NCBI GenBank assembly: GCA_914767715.1
Contig: OU612066.1
Location: 31,782,283-31,842,282, forward strand
From: Membranipora membranacea
Taxonomy: Eukaryota; Bryozoa; Gymnolaemata; Cheilostomatida; Membraniporidae
Length of the DNA stretch: 60,000 bases
Direction of reading: 5' to 3'
Shown here: positions 1 to 13,700 of the stretch, piece by piece
How positions within the stretch are numbered: the stretch's first letter is position 1
How the letters are laid out: each line of letters begins with the position of its first letter
Translations under genes and position numbers: made by a program
The notes under the pieces: generated by a model
What the model was told of the DNA's origin: nothing
Databases searched by the model: none
Seen by the model: the letters and a program-made list of their open reading frames with translations, nothing else

Positions 1-25
1 TCCAATTTGCCTGTGTTTGGAGTTG

Positions 26-359
26 CCTAAACAGAGTTTCTAAGAGTAATCGGCTAGATTCATCTCAATAGATTTATCTCGATTTCTACTTCTCGCTGTT
101 CCAGCTCAAGTTTCTAGTATACTACAAATATGAGCTGTGTATCGCTAGATCTTCCTCAATGACTGGTATTCATGGTCAACACCCACCCATCCCGAACGCT
201 ATTAAGAGCTGGTTGTGCTTTGACCATGAATACCAGTCATTGAGGAAGATCTAGCAATACACAGCCCATACTCGTAGTATACTAGAAACTTGAGCTGGAA
301 CAGCGAGAAGTAGAAATCAAGACAAATCTAACTGATAACTCTTAGAAACTCAGTTTAGG
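26..359. repeat. Long inverted repeat (foldback element), about 150-bp arms
   Basis: Positions 26-179 and 220-359 are imperfect reverse complements separated by about 40 bases. The inner arms meet at TTGACCATGA-type sequence and the outer ends carry CCTAAAC and GTTTAGG. It lies in the next intron of the uridine phosphorylase gene. Transcribed RNA would form a long hairpin. I see no coding content and no clear target-site duplication. Confidence 0.85.
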
Positions 360-636
360 TTTTTAGTGAGATCAAATTTTCCCACATTCCAGTTTCACCC
401 ATTCTACTGTTGAGCAACAGGGGTCAACTCTAAATGGAGGAAAATTAGATCATAATTGAGCAGAACAGAGCAGTCATATATCCCCTGTTTCCTAGAGCAA
501 ATATAATCCATTTGCCTGCACTCCAGTTGCTCCAACCTAGTAGAGGGGGGAGCAACTCCATATGCACGCAACTGGACCAAGCTTGGTCTACCTGTTTCAA
601 TGCACAACTTCATACAAACAAACAATGTGATCTCTA

Positions 637-3089
<2,453 letters not shown>

Positions 3090-3127
3090 CCTTTGTGAGC
3101 TGATGTTCCATTGTTTCGTTCTCCCAT
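3090..3127 (-). CDS. UPP: Uridine phosphorylase, first coding exon
   Basis: This minus-strand exon opens with ATG and encodes 12 residues (MGERNNGTSAHK) plus two bases of a glycine codon, ending at a strong GTACGT donor. Its phase 2 end fits exactly the phase 2 start of the exon at 772-667, giving [13 protein letters not shown] across the junction. A stop codon lies in frame eight codons upstream of the ATG, which supports this start. A short, poorly conserved N-terminal exon is usual for this family. The call rests on the splice fit and on there being no competing start nearer the conserved exon. Confidence 0.7.
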
Positions 3128-6100
3128 CTTCTTTTCAGTCTGCAATCACGGAAGAGAGTTTAAATTGTGAGCAAACTGTTTGCATAACAAGACAAGCAAG
3201 TTTTTCGAAGTTGGTATTTTCCACGGCGGGAAAATTTTACACAAATTAGTAACAGGATACTTGAATCTTTTTACAAAAAGCAACAATTTTGGCATCGAAC
3301 ATGATATTTTTCTATGAACTTCGATTGCCTGTGAGGAAGTGGGATGCTATGCCCTCCTAGCATTCCTAAAGGTAACACCCGAAAAAACATCAAGTATTGA
3401 GAAAACCAAGGCTATACATTGTGCAGCGGTCGCTCCGTTGTTGGGCTGTTGCCTTAATGAATGCAGTATGTACACAGTCAGGGAAACTTCCCTAATATTA
3501 TAGAGGCTATGCACTATTCTATTGTTTAACCTAACGCTAAGGGTTAGACGAAACTGATATGAGGAACTACCAGTATACATCAGAGCTCTGCAGTCAGATG
3601 ATTGCTCTAGTTTAGCATCTATCAATAAACCTAGAGTAGAGCTGACCACTCTTTGCCAAGTTTTGTACGGTAATAACAAATCGAAACTTCTTGTTCAGAA
3701 TTTCTAATATGTTGGCAGTTGTCGTGTAACACTACAGATACATCAACCGGTGTTCTTGCCCAGTACCGGTAACTTGAAGTGCCCAGATGTTGGTAACATG
3801 TCGAATGCGCTTGATGAGTTTTCCTTATTATACCGATAGACGATAGCACCACTAGTTGAAGTCTGGTTCACTGTTGGTGATATTCCATTATCCTCCACCA
3901 GCCATGATAGGCATATTGTGGTTGATAATAGAAAGCCACTACTAGCGACCCGGCAGAGTTGGAGCACTCAAGCTATAATAAAACATATGATGTGACCAAG
4001 TTAAAAAAAACTAGCTGCAAGATTCTGAATGCACGACGGGGTTGTGCCATTGAGTTGTACCTACATTTTCATTTCATGTATGATTGTAAACAACCATGTC
4101 TATCCACAATTAACCTCCCCCTCTGACCTTCACTTTACATGGCTGCAGATATTGCATTAATTGCGGATATGACGTGAAATATGAGACAAGATATTCTGTG
4201 TTTTAACTACCTTTGCGTCGGATTACATTTCGCCAAACTAAGTCATCAAACGGCCAGCCAATGCGTGCCAACTCTTTTCACCATCTGCCTTCCGAACAAG
4301 TCGCCTTACCACTGACGTTCATTGGACTAACAACTAACATGCCGCCAGAAAAGCAAGATCAAGTAAAGCGAAATCATGTTTGTTTCATCAGTAACAAAAC
4401 AACTATTTTATCGCACATTAACTGAGTACTACTAGAAAGGAAAACTTGGATATTTGTACTTACGCGTAGGTTTGAAAATAATCAATAACACGCTCTAGAA
4501 TGACGATTGTTATATGTGATTAACTCAGGCAATATAAATACAATATTTTTGCTCGCTGTGCCTAAAGTGGGCAGTCTGCCAAGTTTTATTTTCTCATCTA
4601 TGATTGGCCAATAATTTGGAGGTGTATGCTCATATGACCAATCATATGCCAACTAAAGCGGAAACAGCTCTAAAATAGAAAGTGCAGGAAAGCACTGATT
4701 GAACAGTTCCTCAATTTCAGTACAGGAAAGATGCAGACTACTCTTGTTATAAGAGACTCCCTGACATTGAATGAGACTGATTATTTGTTTGATTTTTATG
4801 AGTAACAACAAGAAGTATATGGAGAGAGCAACTGTTCATTGGAGGGAGAGTATGGAGAGAGAATATGGAGTTTTAACTTCAGTATTTTAAGGGATTATGT
4901 TCCAGTAGCTGATCTGGCCCACACAGATATATACAAACATAAACCAAGCCCTTATCTAAGACAACTTAAGACCAAGGACTGGAGTAACCGCTTTTACTCC
5001 TTGCTAAGCCAAGTAAAAGATCCTTTTTTTAGGGAAATTGCCTAAATTATCATATCAAGGAGAATATTGCTTCTTGTTGATAGCTACAGCTAATAGTGTA
5101 AATATAGTAATAAAATCAAACTGTGTTGTAAAGATAAATTTGTTTAGCATATATTTATAGACATGAATACAGGGACCTAAAGAGCTAAAGAAGAAGAAAT
5201 GAACTAGTGGAAATAACCAGCTGAAAGTCTGAAACTGTTGGCTATGGATAAAAAAAAAATAAGCATACATTTTTTTGACCATACCTGTGTGGAAAACTGC
5301 TAAATGTGTCACACCCATTTTTCAATTTTTTTATGACATAATCTAAACTAAGGGAGATGAGACCAGAAATCCTTCATAGATAGAGTCCATTACACGATTC
5401 ATTTCACATTATCTGTTGCCAATGTGTTTAGGTATCTAGAGAACACATACTTTCCTGCTCATTATTTTTTCATTATACACAACTGGTTTGCATTAACTTC
5501 TGCAGACACTGATAATGATCACAGATATTAAATTTCTCACTTATACAGTAAAGGTCAAGACCCACACGCATATGACAGGTAAATGCACACTGATCAGATG
5601 ATATGCTTTTGCTTGTTTATCGATGGTCGATAGAGAGTGAATTGATTGAGAATTGATTCACACTTAGCTTGAGTACCATTTAAAGTGACGACCCGGAGGT
5701 AAATGTCATTAATGAGGGGCGTTACATGTTAGGTGGTTAGAGAAATCTTGGTTGGAGATACCCATGCTTATAGTGAGGTAAATGATCACAACGCAGATTG
5801 GATTGGAACCTCTGAAAAAGTGCTCTCCACCATGTTTATAGCTATTTTGATAGAGGTTTTTGAAAGAGATTTATGATAAACTTTATTTAGCCACTGCCGC
5901 CATACTCAGTTATATTCTGTTCTATGTAGATGGGTATAATATGCCCTCGGACCAGAGACTATAGATATATCTATAGTCTCTGGTCGGACTATGTAATGTG
6001 TTTACCTTAGAGAATGAGGAGTATGAACTCATGAGAAGCATGAGGAGAGTGACACCTGTGTGTAACAATGACACATGGCAGGTTGTGTCTGAGAGCAAGG

Positions 6101-7587
6101 TGAGACTAGGATAGTGTGTAAACCGTATGTCAACTAGGGTTTTGGTTGATAAACAAGAGCAGCAGAGGGGAAGCAACTCCCAATAAGCGCACATTAGATC
6201 ACTTGAATGTTGATTGGACGCTTGCAGCAGCAGCTGCTATGTGGAGTTTGAACAACTGGAGATGAGATTTGTCTTACCTTACCTTTGTTCCACGCTAAAC
6301 TATTGTTAGTGTAAACATCCTTGGCGCCAGTTTTGGCAAGATTCAGGAGCTCGGAAAACTATAAATTCACTAATCAAAATACTGGCAACGTAGTGGATAT
6401 CAAATGAAAGGTGCAATGTCATTGGACTGTCCCCAACACCGAGAAATAAACACTTTACATGATAAATATGGTAATATAGGCCAATTTTAATCTTGTCCGA
6501 GTTTAGCAAACTGTCCAGGTTTTTTTGCATTATGTTTGATTGATTAGAAACTATCTTATCTTACAGATGTCATTTGACACACACACTACAATATCTCTCT
6601 TTTATGGAAATGTTCAGATATCCAGAAGGAGCAGGAGATGCGAAGACCCCTCCATATACGGCATCCTCTGATAATATGACCTCTCCAGCAGTGGAGCTTG
6701 TGCTCTTTGTGTGCAGACCACATGTTCAGTTCGAGGAGTGGCCAGGAGTCCCTTTGTCATCACCAAAACCTGTACGGCTCACCTAGGGGATAAAATATGT
6801 GAATTTTACATCAGATTGGGTTACCTAGACTGATGGCTTAGGTCACCTCTGACCTGCATGACGCACTGTCAATTTATTTGGATGGGCTTGCCCTCACTGA
6901 ACAAAGTACAAAATTATGATAAAGGACCTCACTTGCAGTCAACTATGCATAAAATGACAAATGAAAATGATAAAATCATACACAAGCAGATCTTTTCCAG
7001 CCTTTGTATATAAAATTCCAGTTTCTATGTCAATCATTGATATAAATTTTATTTCAGTCTATTAATGAAATTTATTTGTATAATCCTGGGCATGTAAAGT
7101 GATCCAATACAATTAACCTACATGGTTATTTATATAAAAGATTAATTCTGAGTCCTCATGCAATCTAACATGTATGTTGTTAGGTTTATTGTAGCCTGTG
7201 GTCACTGGCCTGGCTTGATATTTCCATTAAAACCTCTTCCGGATTGGCTTGTGGCAGCATGCTGTTATGAAGCTTAGGCTAGATCTTATAGTGCTTTTGT
7301 GATTTGGGATTTTATATCCATGGTTTATCCAAACGATTTCAAGATTCAGGGCACTAAGCACACTATTAACGTAATAACTCTAAATGCTCAAGAGCCTGGC
7401 ACATCATTCTAGATTGTGCTCGACAGCGAAGCACAAGTGGATCTAGTCATCCGATTACATCTGCAAGTTTCCTTTGCTGACTTGCAAAATACATAAATTT
7501 ATTTATTGCTGGAGCACTCAGACTGTGATGTAAAATTCTGCAGGTGAACTCAGCAAAACTGCAGTTGCTACTTGAGAAAGCTGCAGA
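3128..7587. other. Divergent intergenic region between UPP and fibrillin
   Basis: These 4.46 kb lie between two start codons that point away from each other, so both promoters and any 5' untranslated exons should be here. CCAAT-type sequences occur at about 4606-4645 (ATTGGCCAAT, GACCAATCAT). The open frames here (for example 4839-5045 and 3347-3679 on the minus strand) match no family I know. I could not fix a transcription start. Confidence 0.5.
5950..5985. repeat. 36-bp perfect palindrome
   Basis: The sequence starts GACCAGAGACTATAGATA and is followed directly by its exact reverse complement, with no loop. It can extrude as a cruciform or bind a dimer. It sits about 1.6 kb upstream of the fibrillin start codon. 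Nothing else identifies it. Confidence 0.95.
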
Positions 7588-7733
7588 ATGGTGCGTAATA
7601 AAAAACAAACATTTTACCTTTTGGTGGTGCTGACTGCTGTGAAGCTTGCTGCCAGTACAGAATATTACTCAGGCAGATATTACGCTGAGAGAGAGCGCGC
7701 GTCAGCTGATACTCCGCAGCCAAGGCTAAGCGG
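7588..7733 (+). CDS. FBN: Fibrillin exon 1: start codon and signal peptide
   Basis: ATG opens [20 protein letters not shown], a basic start and hydrophobic core followed by small residues (AAST), which is a classical secretory signal peptide. A short polar, arginine-rich prosegment follows ([14 protein letters not shown]). The exon ends with two bases before GTAAGT. Joined to exon 2 this gives L-S-G-P-N-V-C-G, matching the GPNVCG start of the mature vertebrate protein. An in-frame TGA lies five codons upstream at 7573-7575. The prosegment lacks the R-x-x-R furin motif found at this place in vertebrates. Confidence 0.88.
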
Positions 7734-10700
7734 GTAAGTGCAACTAAAAAATAATAAAATTGATCTTTTATTAAATTATTATTTATATTTATTTCAATTA
7801 TATCACTTCCATAGTTTAACCACTGCAACCTGAAAATTGCAGTGTTGTTGAGATTGATAGCTCCAATTCAAGATTGGGTAGCAATATTTTTGTAAGTGTC
7901 AGTCCTGTCAAAATATTATAGGCATCAAGCTGCTTGTTTTTTTTTTAATGAACACAGAGTTGTGGGGTGAAAATAGGACTTAGCTTTGTTGGAGGAAAGA
8001 CAAATCTGAATCTATGTTTTACAAGTTAAATATAATGTGCGAAGGTTTTCAAGATTGTGTATGCTTTACTTATGCAAATTATTTAGTGAAATTTTCAATC
8101 AGAATGAGAGCCTCGTCTCATCCCGACACAGCTTAATGATTTGGTTAAAGTCGATTCCCTTACAAATACTGCAAACCAAAACCATGTACAATCTGTCACG
8201 GTAAATGTTTGCTGTTTTCTCCTCAAGTCCATCAGGTGAAGTGTCCTATTCGGTGATTTGTTGTGTTGCCAAATTGCACTGATGAAAATAAAGACAAATC
8301 TTGGGAATTTGAGTCAACTCGGAATTAATAGCTTGACAATAAATACGAAAATTAAATATTTCTCGAGACTGAAGGCACTGAAAATATGTTGAAGGAAAAG
8401 ATAGCCAGCACTAAAACAGATGGCCCGATATGAAAAATTATAAAAAAAAAACACTCAGAAACATCAAGGCATATTAATTTGTAGGCTGTGGCTTTGTTGC
8501 TTTGCTTCCATTTTTGGCATGCCCTAATGTGTTAACAAAATGATAGTATTGCGACATAATACTGCGATGTGGTGTTCAATGTTCTTTTCGAAACAAAGTA
8601 ACCATCACAAATGTAAATCAAGAAAGAAACCCAAATGAGTTGCAATAGTTGTCCTACCCTAACCTATAAAAAGTGCAGTGTACGTAACTGTGTAAATCAC
8701 CAAGGAAAGTTTGCGGGTTTGTCCCTCTGGCTGATACTAGCACCAAATATGCAGGCACTTTGTCACAGCACAACCCAGACGAACCAATCAATGATTGAAA
8801 TGTGCAGTTATGTGGTAAATGCTTTATGTATAGATGGAAAATGTAAGAAATTGCAAGACACATCACAAATCATAAGATTGACAATAGAAGCTGTTTTTGT
8901 GAAAACTCCCCGAAATCCGTAGTACAGCTGTTGAGCATTGATATGAATGTTTATTTGTTGTTGGTAAGAGGTATACACATAATTAGTCGAGCTCTATAAG
9001 ATATCGGTTAATGGGGTATGCCCATTTTTGGACATGCTGTTAAAATGCGGTTTTCCATATAATCATGATGATAATGGGCCATTTTCTAACGTGTTTATAA
9101 ATCCCAGATCTCAAACAACCCTGGAGCTTAGCTATCCAATGTTTATTTATATCCCGGCTATAATCAGCTGTGTGAAAATTCTCAGCAGCTCTTCGGCTTC
9201 TTCCAAACACCACAGGCCAAATATTGCATGATAAGTTTGCATGCAGAATAGTAAACAAACTGACCGAGTCTCACTGAGCAATATAAATAAACCGCTTAGT
9301 TTCAGAAAATAAATATCATGACATCAGTACCCTACTCTTATATAATACGGACTCTGTGAATCGTCCATGTGCTGTCATTAGAAGGAGGAATTATTTCCTC
9401 AAGATATTGAACATAAGTTCAATTACTGCTGCTAACATTTCAAATTTAAGTTTGAACATCAGTGTTGGCAGGTGAATCATAATGTTAGGCGCTGCCAAAC
9501 CACACGATATCTGAGGCCTCGAGGACAATTTCTGACCAAAGTCTGAAATGGCACACAGTTGTCTTGCCTTGAGTTAATTATGGTTAATGAGTGTATATCG
9601 GTGTATATATGTGTATGCTGGTGTATTTTATAGACCGAATGTCTGCGGGACAGTAGGAAATCAGCACTGCTGCCCCGGCTGGAGCCAATCATCTAGCTCT
9701 TCTACTCGATGTAATAAACGTAAGTGTCAGTCCTCCTCCTCCCTTCATCACTTAATAATCAATCGCCACCAGTCAAGTCAGCACTAATAACCACAGTCGT
9801 ATTGACTTGTTAGGCTCTTAGTATATGGTTGGTCCATACCCAGCCCAACTGCTCCGGTGATCAAGCTTGATGAGATATTGTCATATGTCCTTGATTGTCA
9901 CAAAAATAGACAAATTTATTTTAAAGCAAACATAATACAAGTGCATATATTGAAATTATTACGAGACCTGCAAACCTCTTGGGCTTAATTGACCATCCAT
10001 GGGGCTTCCAGATGCAGAGAGCAACCTTCAAGCCAATATAATATATTTGTTACTCACTGACGGTACCACCAATGCTAAACCCGACTGATTGATAACACCT
10101 AAATTTTTCTTGTTTTAGCCATCTGTAGAACTGACTGCGGTAGGGATGGTATGTGTATGCGTCCCAACCTTTGTCTCTGTAAGGGAAATAAGAGCCTGGG
10201 TATCCCCACAAAGCTCGCACCAAGCTGTGATATATCTCAGCTGAACCCTCAGAGTAACAGAGAAGCTGAACAGACAGACAACGAGGATACAGATCGAGAT
10301 TCTCAGCTGTCTCAGCCACAAAGTAATATACTAGGTTAATTTTTGTTTTTTGAAAAAAGTCTGAAATACTTCCAGCAACCATAGTTAATAATTTCTGGTC
10401 AATGCATGGTAGATTGAGTAGAAAGAACTGGTTTGTTTGATGGCAAGATTTTGCAAATGATAAAATTGCACAGGATTACTGACACTGGTCATTCAGCATT
10501 GGAAGTAGGAAGCTTGGTGATTGTCTACTATCTTTATTCCCTGTATTTTGTAGGTGATGGACAGAATAACTGCGGCTGTGTAAGCGGTGGTATCTGTCTG
10601 GAGAATGGATTCTGTCAGTGTCCCATCGGATACTCAGGTCGCTACTGTGGACAGCGTGAGTATATACTTTATATAATCGTGAAATGACTTTGATTTTTTA

Positions 10701-13700
10701 CAAAGATATAACATAAATAGTGAACTAAGATTATTAATGAGAATATATATGTTGAGTTGAGACAGGACTAGTATTGACTGCCATATTTAAAAACATTCGG
10801 GAACCCTGGAGTTTTATAAGAGACGGAAAGTTGAGCCTCAAATATGATACAGGGAATCATTTTAATATTTTTAATTTTGACTGCATTTATTAATACAGAG
10901 CTGTTACTCACATATTATTTGATATGTTTGCGATTGTATATCATTGCCCTCGTATAAAGCCAAGAGAAATGTGATACAAGCATACTATAAAACCAATATT
11001 TATCCCTATGAACTCATGTTTTACCTAGCCAAGCTGTCAAACACTTGTTGTGTGGTTAAGCACGGTGGCCATATTGTCTAGGACAGGTAATACACCTGTT
11101 TCCCGTTGTCAAAAGCGCTGTCTTGTGTGTACTGAGCAATTTCCCAGAAGCAAGGCATACAAGCCGCGCTACTGTTTCATGAATGGATGCGGATTAACGA
11201 AATAATCCCACTATTATGTTACTACTGGTAAAACCACAGGAATGTTCAGGGCATATCAGTGCCATCACGATCAGCTGGAATGCATAGGGCAATCCATGAT
11301 GTTAATCCATTTCTTCTCCAATATTAGGATTTTCTGTCTATCCTCTGGCAATGTGGTACAAACTCCACAAGCGAGAAGTTGACAGCTTATGTTTTGTCAC
11401 TCATTCATGTGCTCCTTACCCTTGTTATATACGTCATCAATGTTGCATCAATGTCTCAGGCAGCTCATAGCTCTATCTGTATGTGTGCAATACATCTAAA
11501 ATATGGAAAATATATTATAATATATTAACCGTAATACAGTTATTAGATTTATTTATAGTTTACCAACTTAGGTTAAGAATAGATATGTATAATCAATTAA
11601 TAGTGGCATGTAGCGTTATTTAGAACTATATTTACAGATTAAACTTGTAATATTAAACATCATGTTCTATTTATAGCGATTTGTGATGGTGGCTGCGGAT
11701 ACGGTGGTAGATGTATTGCTCCTAACCAGTGTCAGTGCGCCTATGGTTTCGCAGGACCCAGATGCGCCACTGGTCTGTATATTTATTTATACGTTTAACC
11801 CCCTCTCTCTCACTATGGAGTTGTTTTGACTAGTTAACCTGATTTTACTAAGTTTATTTCAGCAGTAAACCTTGATTGTAATGTTACATCATAAGGCCTT
11901 TTAGATCCTCCCTGATATAAACAAATAGAACCGACTTTCTCCACAAGCTCTACTATTTTGCACCTAAACTGTGGTTTAGCTGATTATAAGAGCCTGGATG
12001 TATTACTGATATTATGTAATCATAGTGGTGATTCAGCTGACTTTAGCTGCCCTGGCCAATAATCGGAGCTAAGGGCTGTAAGGACTGCTGGACATGATGT
12101 ACATGTAAATACAGCGTAAAGAAAGGATATATCCTTACTGCATGTTGTGCATGTTTTACATGCTGTAAATGAGTCAACATAGGCAAAGTCCATGACAGCT
12201 ATGAGAGCACGGAGTCCTCCCCCTCATGGGGTCCCTTTTCTATTCAGGCGAATGCCGACCAATTGTTTGTCGGAACAGCAATCTGTATTCTGATGAAATT
12301 AAATTGATGCAAAAATAGGTACATTGGTTGACAAAGCCACCCCCTTTCCCACACCAGTGACATAGAGCTTCCTTATTGCTTCTTGATGTCCACCCACCAC
12401 TTTTGTTTCTGTTACAGATCAACTGAAAGTAGGACCTTGTTTCACTGAGATTGAAGGTAACCAGTGTATAGGAGCTCTTACCGGAGTCAAATGTACTCGA
12501 GCTCTGTGCTGTGCTACACTTGGAGAGGCCTGGGGACTTCCCTGTGAGAGGTGCCAGGAGAACCCTCATCCATGTAGACGAGGATACATCTATATAGCCA
12601 GAGAGGAAAACTGTCAAGGTATATTATGCATGTTTTAATTTTAGGATTTCACATTGTGTAGCAACAAAGTTGTCATACTAAGAGTGGGGAGTGACATAAA
12701 AAAAGAAAAAAACTCAAAAGTTAGGTCCTACCGAGACTTGAACTCGGATCGCAGGATTCAGAGTCCTGAGTGCTAACCATTACACCATAGAACCGCCGAT
12801 AGATGCACAAGCAAAAGTCAACAATATTATCCATTAGCCAATCATTGAACTGCAAAGATTATAGGTGTTAGAAACAAAGGCTACAGGCTAGAGTTTTAAT
12901 CGTGAATAGCCTGTGTGCCAATGTTGTTGAATAAGAAACATAGGACAATCACTGCAAAGAGTTGGGAAAACATAGACTCAATATACTTACAGTCAATGGG
13001 AAAAGGAAAACAACCAACTCCTAATAGAATTGCAAATCACTACTCAAGATCTAAACATTGAGAAGTTTGTTTTCTTTATTGCTTTCATATCCATACACTT
13101 GTCCAAATACTTTTGGCTTATATGCAGCCTGAAAGTCAACGCCACTCTTGATAGCCATGAATGTTACAGCCCCTCACCCCAGTGCATTCCCGTTTGCTGA
13201 CTCGAAAACTACCTTTTGAAAAACCTGCATCCATGATCAGACTGTCAGTATGAGGATAAATTTCAATATTTTATCGTTTTTTTACAGATATTGATGAGTG
13301 TTCGGCTATCTCAGGACTTTGTGTCGGAGGTACATGTATCAACACCATCGGCTCTTATAGATGTGAATGTCAACCCGGCCAGGTCAAGAACCCAAAGACA
13401 AACACCTGCGAATGTAAGATTTCCGTTTCATAACAAGTTGCAGTTGCTGATAATGAACCTAGCATATTAAATCCCTTCATTTTTGAGAGGAAAATTGAAT
13501 ATTGTGGCAACATTCATTGGAAACATGGGGTCGGAAATTTGTATCCATATGCCATCATGCTAGTCGAATGTGCACTTAACCTGCAGTGTGCATATCTAGT
13601 CATTAGTTCACAGCTGTTCATGACAGCCATTGACATGTCAGCCACTCAGACAGGACACAAACCTTTTTTGACCTCACCCTTCTTACTCCACTTCCTAAAA

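Noticed and set aside
3347-3967. Overlapping minus-strand frames of 74-110 codons
   Set aside because: They overlap in different frames, have no domain and a composition as expected by chance. No splice-linked partner could be found.
4839-5045. Open frame of 68 codons with plausible protein-like composition
   Set aside because: It has no known motif, no splice partner and no homology that I recognise, and it lies in the intergenic region with a stop just upstream.
10050-10382. 110-codon antisense frame over exon 3
   Set aside because: It is a shadow of the EGF1 exon.
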